Under the pieces are notes generated by a model, which was not told the origin of the DNA, searched no databases, and saw only the letters and a program-made list of their open reading frames with translations. DNA of 64,000 bases, taken from Paragorgia papillata. Taxonomy: Eukaryota > Cnidaria > Anthozoa > Scleralcyonacea > Coralliidae. Location: assembly GCA_035771165.1 (NCBI GenBank), contig JAWNZC010000014.1:1193001-1257000 (forward strand). The letters run 5' to 3'. The position numbers and the translations under genes were made by a program. The number at the start of each line of letters is the position of its first letter. The first letter of the stretch is position 1. This document shows positions 34,966-47,008 of this stretch, piece by piece.

Positions 34966-36157
34966 CTCGGAGAAGTGTTTGACGTCAACAAACGTCTCAG
35001 TGTTCAGGATATCCTGATGAAACACTCATCCTCGTGTGTAGAAATACAGAATACTATAGATTTTAATTTTCGATAACAAATATTCATTAGTTCGGTCAAC
35101 TTCATGAATGCCTTAAGAACCAGACAAAGTGCTAAAGAGCGGTGCCCTGTTTATGGCGTCAAAAACGTCGCTTGCATTCTCGTTCCCAGAGCCCACGTGA
35201 ACAAAATTGTACGACTCCATCAAACACCCAGAATATAAAGCTATACCTAACAAGTCGTCAGGGCAGTTACTGGCTTGTCAGGGCTCCGTAGTATAAAGTT
35301 GCCTGACGATCTAACTTGTCAGGGCACTGCAATTTTGTGCAATTGTTTTTAAAAGCAGAAAAGATCGTCAAAAAGCCACCAAAATCCCTCGCCGGTCAAA
35401 AAAAATATTGTGGCACCACAATTGTATCTATCTGCGGAATGCTCAATGCTTTTGTTTACAAACATGATGTCGTCAAAAAACCGCCAAAATCCTTGGCGTC
35501 AAAAACATCGCTTGTATTCTCGTCATGAGAGCCCACGTTTCTGTGTCCGTGGCTTACGAGCGGCTACTCATCAAGGCACCGCAATGTTTAGCATATACAA
35601 TATTCTACTAGAAATACATAAAGCAATAATACCCGTTTTTACATGAATTTTTATAAAAAACCTTGATCAGAAAATGTTAATGCAAAACCCTTCAGTTGCG
35701 CCGTTTTTTATTTGGGGCCTGGAAATAGCCACTTCAATCGGAACGATCAAAATATAGTTTTAATTCTAGCAGAATATTCGAAATAACATTAAAATAACGG
35801 ACTTTTGTTGCAATAGTGATACATTGTACGCTAATCCGTGTATTTCTCGCGCAATTAAAAAGAAAAGACCACTGGGTTTTATCACGGTTTTATGTAAATG
35901 CCACGACCGACCGACCGACCACGCCAGACCACGCGGTAATGTCAAAACGAGAAACTGCTGTATGATTGTGCGTTCGTAAAAATGTACAATATATCCATGG
36001 CGGTGCTCATTTCAACTTTAAAGTGTACATTCTCCGCCTGAACTAAAAATCCTTTCTCTTTAACAACAGTAAACTACAGTATATAGTGTGCAGATTTTAC
36101 GTTTACTTATATTTGCAGTAATTTGAATTATAAATCAATACTATTTGAAATCGACAG
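34966..36157. other. Intron-like spacer, no gene seen
   Basis: Contains a short direct repeat (GGCGTCAAAAAC near 35156 and 35494) and an ORF with duplicated KKPPKSLA motifs (35316-35528) that reflects this repeat. I see no recognisable protein. Confidence 0.5.
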
Positions 36158-36162
36158 CTATA

Positions 36163-36195
<33 letters not shown>

Positions 36196-36248
36196 TATAT
36201 ACAGTATATATATATATACAGTATTTATATATATATATATATATACTG
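36158..36248. repeat. (TA)n tract with interspersed ACTGTA palindromes
   Basis: Long TA runs are interrupted by TACAGTATA units and end in ATATATACTGTAG. Strongly self-complementary. Confidence 0.8.
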
Positions 36249-36251
36249 TAG

Positions 36252-36330
36252 AAGATGTTGTAAAAACCTTTGCCAGAGTGCTCGATGGGAATCCAGAGGA
36301 TATTATAGTTAAATTTCAAAGACTCAACAG
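36252..36330 (+). other. Exon-like 79-nt frame, unrecognised
   Basis: After a CTGTAG acceptor-like site, an open frame reads as protein-like sequence (block KTFARVLDGNPEDIIVKFQR) up to a CAG|GT donor-like site. The phases (enters with two bases, leaves with two) do not allow simple inclusion between the ShKT gene exons. It could be an exon fragment of another gene or of a transposon. Confidence 0.2.
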
Positions 36331-36500
36331 GTTTGATAGACATTTTTATTACTATTTAGTTTCGTGCCACACGTGTTGTGTGGTACTCTTCAGATAAAAT
36401 GGTCTAATGACTAAGATGTAGTTACAGAGATGATTATATAAGTGTCTAGATTAGGGATTATTTGGAAATTCTTAACGTTCATTCGTTAGTTTGAATATTC

Positions 36501-36768
36501 TGTTGGGAATTGTGTGAACATTTTATTATGGATTGTCGTTATGGTTGTGTTGTGATGAGTGAGGAGAGTCAGAGCGGATGTGAGAAGGAGTGGCGGAGTG
36601 TGAAATATGAATATATAAGAGAGAGAGACTTTGATAAGTGAGAGATATATGTGCATGAGAGATTGAGAGATATAGTCAGTGAGAGAATTGGAAATATATA
36701 TTATAAACTTGCGTATATTATTGTGATTTGATTGCGAAAGAGCCGCGGTACCTACTGCATTCGCAACA
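36501..36768 (+). repeat. 5' LTR of outer BEL element
   Basis: 268 bp, starting TGTTGGGAATTGTGTG and ending TTCGCAACA. It differs from the 3' LTR at about three positions. A TATATAAGAGAGAG block (near 36612) could serve as its TATA region. Confidence 0.9.
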
Positions 36769-39700
36769 CAGTGGCACCTTTAAAGATAAAGTGAAGGGAA
36801 AGCTGCAGTTATTGCGGCTGACTCTAAACAAAACAAAGGCTATAGTGGAAAAGGGAAATCTTGAAAAGATACAACGCCATACAGACGCATTGCGCACGAT
36901 CGTAAGTGCAGTGGAAGAACTTAAGATCAGAACAAGAGAAACTAGACGGTGGTAAACATATCGACGAAGTCGAGACATGGGGCAAAGAAATCGAAGAGAA
37001 AACTGATGAGGGAGACACGGAAATTCTGAATTTACAACGCTACCTATAGACGACGCTGCTGCGAAGAAAGCGAGTGAAAAGAAGGCAGTTGAAAATGCTC
37101 TAGTTGCGCAACAACGTGAAGAACAGCTGAAGTTTGAGAAATACCAGCTTGAGCAAAACATATCACTAGAACCGAAAGGACAAGCCATAAACAAGCCTGA
37201 GGATAAACAGCGCGTGAAACTACCAAAGCTTGTGATCACCAAGTTTGACGGAACGCTAGAAAAATGGCTCTCGTTTTGGAATAAGTTTAAAGTCGAGATC
37301 GACTCTATACGAATATGGTGGCGATAACGAAATTGCGTACCTAAAAGAGCTGGTGGAACCCAAAGTAAGAGAAACCATTGATGGATTGCCGTTCTCGACT
37401 GAAGGCTACGAACGTGCCAAGAATATTTTAAAGACAGAGTATGGCAACGTAAGTGAAATTATAAATGCTTACATTGATAATATTGTGCGCTTACCAGTTA
37501 TTACGGGGACTAAACCTGAGAAGATACACCAGTTTTATCATACCCTTAGCTATAACGTACAGTCATTAGAAAGTTTGGGAAAGCTTAAAGAGTGTTCGGG
37601 TATGGTGCGCAGCGTATTAAACAAATTGAAGGGGATTAAAGCTGATTTGGTTAGAGGACAAGCGGGATGGCAGTCGTGGGACTTTCCCCAGTTAACCCAA
37701 GCTCTGCGAACCTGGAAGGAAATCCACCCCATTGAAGTTCCCCGCGAAGAGAAACCTCGCGAAAAATCACCGCCATTCAACAAAGGTTTTCAATCAAAAC
37801 AAGAGAGTGTTCCCCCCAAGAAGTGCGTGTATTGTGATGACGTGGCCCACAAGTCTTCGGTATGTCAAGTGGTTAAATCCCCCACTGACCGCAGACAAAA
37901 GCTAGAAGAAAAGGGGCTTTGCTTTAATTGCACGGGGAGCAGGCACCGAGCAGCGCAGTGTCGAAGCAGTACATTTGCCAACATTGTAAGAGAAAACATT
38001 ATTCTTCGATATGCGAGCAAGAAGGCGCAAATCCAGCGTTGACAGCGACAGAAGAAGGGGAGAATGTATGCCATCCGGTGGTAGTCGTTGACGTAAATGG
38101 TGTTAAATGTCGAGCGTTGCTAGACACCGGGGCGACTGGTTCGTACGCTTCAGCTTATCTGTTAGATCTGTTGAACGTCAAACCAATACGGAAGATTAGA
38201 CGTCGCATACAAACGATAACAGGAACTGTGACCAAGAACATCGAAGTTTACAATGTGACGGTGAGCGACACAAAAGGAAGCTGTGTCATTCCAGTATGCG
38301 TGACAAGAGTCGAAAGAGGAGAACTGTTGTCATTAAAGAATCCTAATTACGCCAAGATGATCGAAGAATATGAGCATTTAAAGGGAGTTCACATGGAAGA
38401 TACGGACACGAAAAGAATGCTTCCTGTCCACATGATACTCGGTGCGAATGAGTACACGAAGATAAAGATGGCTGGAGATCAACGAATCGGAGCTATGGGT
38501 CAGCCTGTGGCCGAACTCACCAAGTTTGGGTGGACGATTATGTCCACGGGAAAGGAAGCCAACATGGAGAATGTATTCCTGACTCAGACTACGGTTTCTG
38601 ACTATGAACAGTTGTGCAGAATGGATGTTCTTGGTTTGGAGGACAAGCCTAGCGGAGACCAGAGTGTGGTACATGGCGAATTCCTCGAGCAACTCCAACG
38701 CAGTCCCGAAGGGTGGTACGAAACAGGACTCCCTTGGAAAGGGAACCACCCACCCTTGCCAAGCCAATTGGAGGAAGGAATCGTTGAGGAGGAAGGAATC
38801 GTTGAGAAGGCAGAAAAGGCTCCTACTGGTACGGAGTATTACATCCCTCACAAAGCGGTGGTGAGAGAAAACGCCGAAAGTACCAAATTACGAATCGTAT
38901 ACGACGCGTCAACCAGAGCTAGCGATTCAGCACCTTCCTTAAATGACTGTCTTGAGGTTGGGCCACCACTCCAGAACCAGTTGTGGAAAGTCTTGGTGCA
39001 TGGAAGGTTCCACGCAGTCGCCTTGGCCGGAGATATCAAGAAAGCATTCCTTCAGGTGAGAATTCGAGATGAAGACCGCGACGCCTTAAGATTCCATTGG
39101 ATGGATGGAAAGACCTCCAACAAGTGCGAACCTTTCGCTTCACGAGAGCGCTTTTTGGCTTGGGGCCGTCTCCGTTCCTTCTTGGCGGAGTGATAAAGCA
39201 CCACCTCGATACCTGTCGAGCCGATCAACCCAAGTATGTGGAGGAAATTGAACGCAGCCTTTACGTGGATGACTTCATAACGGGAGGACAAACTGTTCAA
39301 GAGGCGAAAGAGATGAAAGTTGCTGCGACCGACATATTTGGCCAAGCCTGTTTCCAGTTACACAAGTGGAATTCCAACGAGACCGAAGTGGAAACGTCCG
39401 AGACGACTTAATGTGAGAAAAGCATAAGTTACGCCAAACAGCAACTGGGTGTCCAAGCTGGAGAATGCAGTCTCCTGGGATTGAAATGGAACAAACAGAA
39501 CGATACTATCGGTGTTGGCTTTCCTAAGGAAGCAGCCCAATCTACCAAGAGAGGAATTCTCGGAAAGGTGGCCAAAATATACGACCCACTGGGTTTGGTC
39601 TCGCCGATCACCCTACGCGGAAAGCTACTATACCGCGACGCCTGCAACGAGAAGTGCACTTGGGATGCACCCTTGTCCAAAGAGTTGACGCGTAATTGGC

Positions 39701-41138
39701 AGAAGTGGGAAAGCCAGCTTCCTTCGCAAGTGGACGTTCCGAGAGCCTTAACCCGAGCTCAAGAGCCAATCGACAGCATCGCGCTCCACGCCTTTGGAGA
39801 TGCCAGGGGAAAGGGGGTCGCTGCTACTGTCTACGCCGTCGTAACTCAACCGACGCAAGTCAACCAAGGGCTAGTGGCCGCTAAATCACGGTTAGCCAAG
39901 CAAGGACTGACTATCCCGCGCTTGGAGCTGGTATCAGCTCATATGGCTGTCAACTTGGTCAAAAACGTCCAGGAAGCGCTGCAGGAATTTCCGATAACAG
40001 ATGTGTATTGCTGGCTGGACAGCACCGTGGCACTCTACTGGATCAGAGGGGCCGGCGAATACAAACAGTTCGTTGGCAATCGCGTTAGAAAGATTCGAGA
40101 AAGTGAACACGTGACGTGGAAGCACGTACCGACTCTAGAGAATCCAGCAGATCTTTGCAGCAGAGGCGGACCTGTGAACCAAAACGACCTGTGGTGGAAC
40201 GGTCCGAAGTGGTTATGCGATCAAGCGCAGTGGCCAGCAAATATTGTGACGGAAGCCAGTTCGGAATCGCAGAAGGAGGCCAAAGCTGTCAAGCAACTCC
40301 TTGCCATGGAGATAGCCGACAACGACGAGTAGGATGAGCTTCTATCCAAACATACCCTCTGGCGGACCTTGAGGGTATGTGCTTGGATCTCGAGATTTGC
40401 GCAGAACACCAGAAGACCTAAAGCAAGCCGAACCAGAGGACCTCTTACGACAAAAGAAATCGAAGAGCAGAAGATGTTCTGTATACGATGAGTCCAAGCA
40501 AGATCTACAGATAAGTTCGAAGATCGACTTCGCTTGAACTTGCAACGGAATGAAGAGGGGATACTGGAGTGTCGGGGAAGGATACAAGAACACTACCCGG
40601 TTTATCTCCCTGACACTTCGATCTATGCTGAGAAATTGATCCAAGATGCGCACGAGGCCACACTCCACGGAGGTGTAGGCCTTACCATGGCCAGAATCCG
40701 CGAGCACCACTGGATCCCGAGACTGAGACGTCTGGTAAGGCGCATTGTTAACCATTGTCCTGGCTGCAAGAGATTTCAGGCTACGGCAGTCGCAAGCCCT
40801 CCACCTGGATTGCTGCCAAGAGATCGTACAGAAGGTTCAACTCCATTTGAAGTAATCGGCGTCGACTACGCGGGTCCTCTGAGTTACAAGACTAAAAGAC
40901 AAAGCAACAAAGAAGGTGAAGCATACCTTTTACTCTACACTTGCAGCCTCAGCAGAGCAGTCCACCTCGAGCTTATACCAACGTTGGAAACTCAGGACGT
41001 CATTAGGAGTTTGAAAGAGTTCGTAGCGCGTCGGGGTCGCCCAAGCAAGATCTACTCCGACAAACGGGAGAACCTTTGTGGGAGCAGCAAAGTGGTTGAA
41101 AATTACAATGCATGACGAAAAATTCAACGATTTCCTCG

Positions 41139-41372
41139 TGTCGAGAATATTCGCCTCCGTAAACCGTAGTCCTCGACAAGTCACATAAGCAAAACCAATT
41201 TAATAAGAGAAATCACAATCACATCTCCTGCGTGCGCGTTGCACGACTCGCTCGGCTCAACACTGACTATATCTAAGTGCCTGTGTCATATATGTCACTA
41301 CATTTAATTAAGTTTCTATTTAATCCATTACTTATCTATTAACCACGTGCAAAGTTCCGTCAGTCTCCAACA
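41139..41372 (-). repeat. 3' LTR of inner BEL element
   Basis: Identical by eye to the 5' LTR. On the minus strand it is directly preceded by the purine tract GGGGAAGGG (41373-41381), the expected plus-strand primer. Confidence 0.93.
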
Positions 41373-41534
41373 CCCTTCCCCGTATAGCTCAATTTAGAGA
41401 TATATGTCTACAGGAGACTGACTTCGTCGTAGTTCCCGCGGAATCAATGGACTACATGAACAAACTGAATGATTAATAAGGACAAAAAATACATTATAAC
41501 ATGCAAAGTAAAACAAAGAAAGTTCTCCTAAATG

Positions 41535-44500
41535 TCACGCTTCGGTTCTTTCATCCTCTCCGACCTGCTGGATACGTAGATTTGCTGCCGCTGTTGCGTC
41601 TCTCGTAGCTCGTGAAACGAAAGTGGGTGCGCCAGGGTTGAGCTTTTGGAAGTTCCGTTCATCACAAGACAACTCTAACGGATAGAGCTGTTGAATTGCC
41701 CTTTCTAGGTCGCCCTTAGCCGTCTTCACTATAGCTCCACGTAATACGCCATCTTTTCCCTTGATAAGATCCGAAACAATCCCGAGTTTCCAGGCGTTCC
41801 TGTTCTTGTTCTCGTCTTGAACAACAACCGCTGATCCCTTTCTTGGACATGATGCTTGCTCACCTCCCGCGTTCGCGTGACGTTCGCGTAGACCTCGTAC
41901 ATACTCTCGAGACCATCGTCTCCACATTGCTTGCTTGCATTTCTTGAGAAACTTCGCTCGCTTCCGTAGACCCTCCTCTTTCAAATGATGGGTTTTCAAT
42001 TCAGGCAATTGAATTGGGTTGATGTTGAACATGGAATTTGGTGTCAGAACGGGCAGCTCGATATCATCTTCGAGGTAGTTCAAGGGTCGACTGTTGAGGG
42101 CGACTTCGACGTCCAAGACGACATCCTCAAATTCACTGAGAGTGAGAATTCCATTGCCGATGGTCTTGTAAAACGCTCTTTTGAACAGACCGATGAGTCG
42201 TTCGTATTGACCTCCCCACCAGGGCGCTCGACTCAAGTTGAATCTCCACTTAATTGAACGAACAGAAAGGAATGAATTCAGACGTTCGTCATTCTGAACT
42301 TGCTTCAGCCATTTCTCCGCCGCCTTGAACGTTGCACCGTTATCAGAATAGATGGTTTTAGGCCGGCCTCGCCGTGCAATGAATCTCTTCAGGCTCGATA
42401 GGAACTCGTTCACTTCCAAGGATCTTAGCACTTCTAAATGTACAGCCCTCGTTAGGCTACATCCATAAAGAACCAGATAAGCTTTCTTGGTCGTCTTCCC
42501 TCTCGTCTGATAACGTATCGGACCTGCGAAGTCTACTCCAAGAACCTCGAACGGTGTGGACCCTTGTGTGCGGGTGACCGGCAGATTTCCAGGTGGCGGA
42601 TTTTCGTAGGCTTGAAGTCGGAATCTCTTACATCCCCAACAATCGCTTCTGACTCGCTTTACTAACTGACGTAGTTTGGGAACCCAGTAACGATCTCTGA
42701 CCTTAGCCATAGTCATTCCTACTCCTCCATGGAGTGTGAAAAGGTGGGCTTCCTCGACTAGCTTGCGGGTAAAGAGATGGTTTCGAGGCAAAAATATTGG
42801 ATATTCTCCCTCGATTCGGCCTCGGCATTCCAAAATCCCTTCGTTGTTAAGTTGCAGATTTAGTTGGACTTTCTCTTTCTTGATCTCACCATTGGTCGCC
42901 GCGTCATACTGTGCTCTCTTAATCCACCAGGCGTACTGTACTTCGATCTCGTGCGTCTTTAAAGGACCGGACTCACGGCTGCTGATTGGACTTTTGCAAT
43001 TGGTTATGAATCTTCTCACCCATGCTCCGATCCTGCAACTTTTCTCTAATGCATGGGTTTCCAGAAGCTTGTCTAGTGCGTCGTGACTGCGCGTTGTTGC
43101 CACGGTGAGAACACTTTTCGTAATTTTGGCTTCGGCACTTGCTTCCGGGCTGGATTTCAGAATTACATTTGGAGGCCACTTGCTTGGGTCACTCAGCCAC
43201 TCCGGACCACGTTGCCACAGACTGTTGTCCGTAACTTTTCCGCCTCGACTTCCCACGTCCGCGGGGTTTTCTTCGGTCGGTACGTAATGCCACTGTATGT
43301 GATCATGTTCCCGGATCTTCTTCACTCGATTGGAGACGAATTGGCGATACTCCCCTTGCCCGTTAATCCAACACAACGCGACAGTAGAGTCGCTCCAACA
43401 ATGCACTTCAGTAACCTCGTTGCCGTTGATCGCACTTTCGACATTCGACACTAGGTTTGTTGCCATATGTCCCGCTACGAGTTCGAGACGAGGTATTGTA
43501 AGATTCCGCTTCGCCAAGCGAGATTTCGCACAAACTAGACCTTGAGTCGTACCCTCGTCTTGTTGAACAACTGCATACACCGCTGCGGCAACACCGTCCT
43601 TACTTGCATCCCCAAATGCATGGAGAGCTACAGCTGTTACATGTTGGTGAAATGGCGCTAAGGTGCGTGGTACTACAAATTTCTCGAATAACTGAACTCG
43701 CCATTTTTCCCAGCGTCTCCTGATTGGCTCAGGTAATTCTCCGTCCCAAGAGAGCTTGGCCTCGCACATTTCCCGGTAGAGTAACTTCGCGACTAAGGTC
43801 GTAGGAGACACCAGGCCAAGAGGGTCGTAAATGCTTGCTAGTTGCGAGAGCGCTTCACGCTTTGTCGATATCTCCTTCTGCTGTACGGTAACGACGCTCA
43901 AGGTGTCTTCTGATTTATCCCACGTCAGTCCGAGTAGTTTCGTATCTGTTCTGTCAGATCCAAGCTGTTCTTTCGCGTAGGTAATCTCTTCCCCGTCTGC
44001 TGAATTTGGTGCATCACTCTCTAAGGCTGCAACATTCGAGTGCCATTTGTGTAGCTTAAACGTCGCGTCTTCGAACACTTCGATTGCTTGCGATCTTTTC
44101 GCTGCCACCGCTTCCGTGGTTTCTCCCCCCGTCATTAGGTCATCAACGTACAACCCATCACGAACTTCCTTCACTAACTCCGGGTACTTGAGCTCCCAAC
44201 GCTTTAAATGTTCGTTGATGGCTCCCCCAAGGAGGAATGGTGAACACGTCAAGCCAAATAACGCACGGGTAAAGCGGTACACCGACAGTTCCTCACTACC
44301 TGGGCTTTTCCAAAAGAACCTTAATGCATCTCGCTCTTGCTCCTTTATTCGGATTTGCAAAAAAGCCTTTTCGATGTCGCTGGTTAGAAGAACTGGATGA
44401 AATCGTGCTCGGACGAGAATTTCCCACAGTAGATTTTGAAGTACTGGGCCAGGATCCAAGCACTCGTTTAAAGATGGTTGGCTACTTGATTCCTTCGCTG

Positions 44501-46697
44501 ACGCGTCATAAACGATGCGTAACTTTGTAGTTTCTGCTGACTGTTTGACGATTCCCTTGTGTGGAAGGTAGTACTCTTTGGCATTTGGTTCGTCTGGTGC
44601 TTGTTCGATGACTCCTTGGTTAAGTTGTTCTTGAATGATTTCATTATAACGTTCGTAGTTTCCATCACGAGTTAACTTTTTCACTAAGCTGCTAAGACGT
44701 CGACGACTACCAGCCTCGTTTGTCGGTAGAGTCGGGTGATTAGCTTTCCACGGAAGATTGGTCTCGTACCAACCTGCAGGATTCCTCACGAGTTGCTCTT
44801 TGAAGTCTTCGTAGACCAGGCTTTGGTCGCTTTCCATGGAGTCTGCTAGGCCAAGCACGTCCAATCTGCACAGATTTTCGAAGTCAGACTGCGATGTTTG
44901 AGTGAGGAGCACCGTGCTCCGGTCGAAATCTATTCCCGAACTCATGATGAACCAGCCTAACTTCGTTTTTTCCGCCACAGGCTCTCGTTCACCGCCAACC
45001 AGAGGTTTGGTGCTTGTTTTAATTCGCGCGTATTCGCCATTTCCTAACACCACGTGTATCGGTAGTTGATCTTTCGTATCCGAATCATCGATTTTGACGC
45101 CTTGAAGATGATTATAATTGCGAATCAATTTGTCGTAGACAGGGTTGTTAATAAACAGCAGTTCCGGTTTATCAACTTTGGTTAATTTCACATTCATCTC
45201 GTAGCTTCCGTCTAAGGAGCTAATCTCCGTGTCGTAAAATTCCATTCGCGCCGTTTTTGAACCCATCAACATGTCAATGCGTTGGAATTTTGTCTCGCTC
45301 GGTTGTTTGTCAATCATCTTAATCAGCTTGGCAGACACGTAAGAGCCTCCGGCGCCAGAGTCTATTAGCGCGCGACACGTAACACAGTTTACTTTGACAA
45401 CGACCACCGGGAAAACGCCGTCTCCACTTACACCGTCCGTCAACAGTTTCTTGCTGTTTCCGGATTCAGGAACCGCTTGTTCACATATAGACGAGTGATG
45501 ACGTTTGTCGCAATGCAGGCAAGATGTTTTGCTAGAACATTCTGCTGCCCGGTGCCTTCTTGTAGCACAATTAAAGCACAGACCTTTCCTTGCTAGAATC
45601 TTCTTGCGTTCGCTAGCTTCGATTACTTTATCGCACTGCGTTGCTTTATGGCCAGTGTCCTCGCAATAAACGCAACCTCTTAATTTCCCTTCTTCCCCAC
45701 GTGCGTGAAACAGTTTCTTACGATTGCATTCTTCGCGTTCCTTGTCGTTCGAACTAGCCGGATTTCTTTTCACCCATTGGCGCAGCGCTTCGGTTAGTTT
45801 AATAAAATCCCACGATTCCCAGTCTGGGTCAGCGCGAACTAAATCTCCCCTAATCCCGGATAATTTTTCGAGGGTCGCGGCCGTGTTTCCCCTGACATAG
45901 TCGAGCTTTTTCATTGTCTCGAGCGCTTGGACAGAATACGACAATTTTTCACTAAACTCGGCGATCTTTCGTGGATTTGCGCTTGTTATGTAGGGAAGAT
46001 CTAGTATTTCTTTTACGTAGCTATTGACTATCTCGGATTCTTTCCCGTATTTATCTAACAGTATTGCTTTGGCTCGATTATAACCTTCTGTTGTGAATGG
46101 CAGAGCTTCGACGCAACGTTTAACTTTGGGACAAAGCAACTCGCACAGGTAGGTAAATTTGCTTATAGGCGCGATAGAACTCTTATCGATGGCTTCAGTA
46201 AACTGCCCCCAAAACCTTGGCCAATCTGTAAATGACCCGTCAAACTTCGAAATGACCAGTTTTGGTAGTTTTGCTGTTTTCGTGCTAGCGAATTCCTGCG
46301 TTTCTGGTTTCGTCTTACTAAGTTCCAGTTCGTTCTGCAGTTTTAATTTCTTCTCATGCAGTTTTAACTCTAGATCAAACTGCTCCTCTTGCGCTACCAT
46401 CCGTTCCGAACGTTCCTTTTCTAACAGCCAATTCTTAAGTCGAATTACCTCGGCGTCAGCCTGTTCTAGTTTAGCTTCGACTTCATCGTTCCATTCGTTA
46501 ATTTTCGAAATGTCTTCGTCATTGGCAATTTTCGCCGTTTCGGTAGCCCGTTTACATTCACTTGTTTCGCGAACGGTTTCTTGTAGCGTCTCGAGGTGCC
46601 GTTTAATAGATTCTCGCTTACCTGAATCCAAGATATGCCGCGTGCGATGGACTCCAATATCCAGTTGTTTCAACTTCGTGTCTAAGTTTTTCTCCAT
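41535..46697 (-). CDS. BEL/Pao Gag-Pol polyprotein, 1720 aa
   Basis: Single open frame starting 77 bases inside the 5' LTR. Residues 1-340 are gag, with a charged helical N-terminus and the LPKLVISKFDG block at about 144. Zinc knuckles lie at 342-355, 374-387 and 393-405. The aspartic protease has its DSG at 446-448. RT has its first catalytic Asp at about 774 and YVDD at 850-853. RNase H has D1030, E1072 and D1103. The integrase zinc region includes H1318, H1323, C1353 and C1356, and its catalytic triad is D1389, D1452 and E1499. A basic C-terminal domain runs to 1720. No envelope frame is present, as in most BEL/Pao elements of invertebrates. Gag and Pol are one continuous frame with no stop or shift between them, common in this family. 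All catalytic residues I can check are present. Confidence 0.95.
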   Translation of the reverse strand: MEKNLDTKLKQLDIGVHRTRHILDSGKRESIKRHLETLQETVRETSECKRATETAKIANDEDISKINEWNDEVEAKLEQADAEVIRLKNWLLEKERSERMVAQEEQFDLELKLHEKKLKLQNELELSKTKPETQEFASTKTAKLPKLVISKFDGSFTDWPRFWGQFTEAIDKSSIAPISKFTYLCELLCPKVKRCVEALPFTTEGYNRAKAILLDKYGKESEIVNSYVKEILDLPYITSANPRKIAEFSEKLSYSVQALETMKKLDYVRGNTAATLEKLSGIRGDLVRADPDWESWDFIKLTEALRQWVKRNPASSNDKEREECNRKKLFHARGEEGKLRGCVYCEDTGHKATQCDKVIEASERKKILARKGLCFNCATRRHRAAECSSKTSCLHCDKRHHSSICEQAVPESGNSKKLLTDGVSGDGVFPVVVVKVNCVTCRALIDSGAGGSYVSAKLIKMIDKQPSETKFQRIDMLMGSKTARMEFYDTEISSLDGSYEMNVKLTKVDKPELLFINNPVYDKLIRNYNHLQGVKIDDSDTKDQLPIHVVLGNGEYARIKTSTKPLVGGEREPVAEKTKLGWFIMSSGIDFDRSTVLLTQTSQSDFENLCRLDVLGLADSMESDQSLVYEDFKEQLVRNPAGWYETNLPWKANHPTLPTNEAGSRRRLSSLVKKLTRDGNYERYNEIIQEQLNQGVIEQAPDEPNAKEYYLPHKGIVKQSAETTKLRIVYDASAKESSSQPSLNECLDPGPVLQNLLWEILVRARFHPVLLTSDIEKAFLQIRIKEQERDALRFFWKSPGSEELSVYRFTRALFGLTCSPFLLGGAINEHLKRWELKYPELVKEVRDGLYVDDLMTGGETTEAVAAKRSQAIEVFEDATFKLHKWHSNVAALESDAPNSADGEEITYAKEQLGSDRTDTKLLGLTWDKSEDTLSVVTVQQKEISTKREALSQLASIYDPLGLVSPTTLVAKLLYREMCEAKLSWDGELPEPIRRRWEKWRVQLFEKFVVPRTLAPFHQHVTAVALHAFGDASKDGVAAAVYAVVQQDEGTTQGLVCAKSRLAKRNLTIPRLELVAGHMATNLVSNVESAINGNEVTEVHCWSDSTVALCWINGQGEYRQFVSNRVKKIREHDHIQWHYVPTEENPADVGSRGGKVTDNSLWQRGPEWLSDPSKWPPNVILKSSPEASAEAKITKSVLTVATTRSHDALDKLLETHALEKSCRIGAWVRRFITNCKSPISSRESGPLKTHEIEVQYAWWIKRAQYDAATNGEIKKEKVQLNLQLNNEGILECRGRIEGEYPIFLPRNHLFTRKLVEEAHLFTLHGGVGMTMAKVRDRYWVPKLRQLVKRVRSDCWGCKRFRLQAYENPPPGNLPVTRTQGSTPFEVLGVDFAGPIRYQTRGKTTKKAYLVLYGCSLTRAVHLEVLRSLEVNEFLSSLKRFIARRGRPKTIYSDNGATFKAAEKWLKQVQNDERLNSFLSVRSIKWRFNLSRAPWWGGQYERLIGLFKRAFYKTIGNGILTLSEFEDVVLDVEVALNSRPLNYLEDDIELPVLTPNSMFNINPIQLPELKTHHLKEEGLRKRAKFLKKCKQAMWRRWSREYVRGLRERHANAGGEQASCPRKGSAVVVQDENKNRNAWKLGIVSDLIKGKDGVLRGAIVKTAKGDLERAIQQLYPLELSCDERNFQKLNPGAPTFVSRATRDATAAANLRIQQVGEDERTEA

Positions 46698-46753
46698 GCT
46701 GTCACGAGAATCTCTTCACAATTTTTCGTTCGTTAATCACTGGCGTTTCAGCG

Positions 46754-46771
46754 ATCCCGTCGGAGGTGCCA
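46754..46771 (-). promoter_or_regulatory. Primer binding site of inner BEL element
   Basis: Three bases inside the 5' LTR the minus strand reads TGGCACCTCCGACGGGAT. Its complement has the form of a tRNA 3' end: T-arm, acceptor strand, CCA. The outer element shares the first eight bases. The tRNA isotype cannot be named with confidence. Confidence 0.65.
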
Positions 46772-46774
46772 CTA

Positions 46775-47008
46775 TGTCGAGAATATTCGCCTCCGTAAAC
46801 CGTAGTCCTCGACAAGTCACATAAGCAAAACCAATTTAATAAGAGAAATCACAATCACATCTCCTGCGTGCGCGTTGCACGACTCGCTCGGCTCAACACT
46901 GACTATATCTAAGTGCCTGTGTCATATATGTCACTACATTTAATTAAGTTTCTATTTAATCCATTACTTATCTATTAACCACGTGCAAAGTTCCGTCAGT
47001 CTCCAACA
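46775..47008 (-). repeat. 5' LTR of inner BEL element
   Basis: 234 bp, same sequence as 41139-41372. It lies next to the primer binding site on the minus strand. Confidence 0.93.

Larger units (their letters stand above)
41139..47008 (-). mobile_element. BEL/Pao LTR retrotransposon, inner, apparently intact
   Basis: LTRs at 41139-41372 and 46775-47008 (234 bp each, no difference seen), TG...CA ends, and a 4-bp target duplication CTCG (41135-41138, 47009-47012). It is inserted antisense into the integrase region of the outer element. One uninterrupted polyprotein frame, a primer binding site and a polypurine tract are all present, so this looks like a recent and possibly mobile copy. Total length 5870 bp. 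Confidence 0.95.

Noticed and set aside
43083..43454. Long open frames antisense to the inner BEL polyprotein (also 46159-46824, 44047-44400)
   Set aside because: Shadows of the 1720-codon gene; compositions are serine/cysteine-rich as expected for antisense frames.
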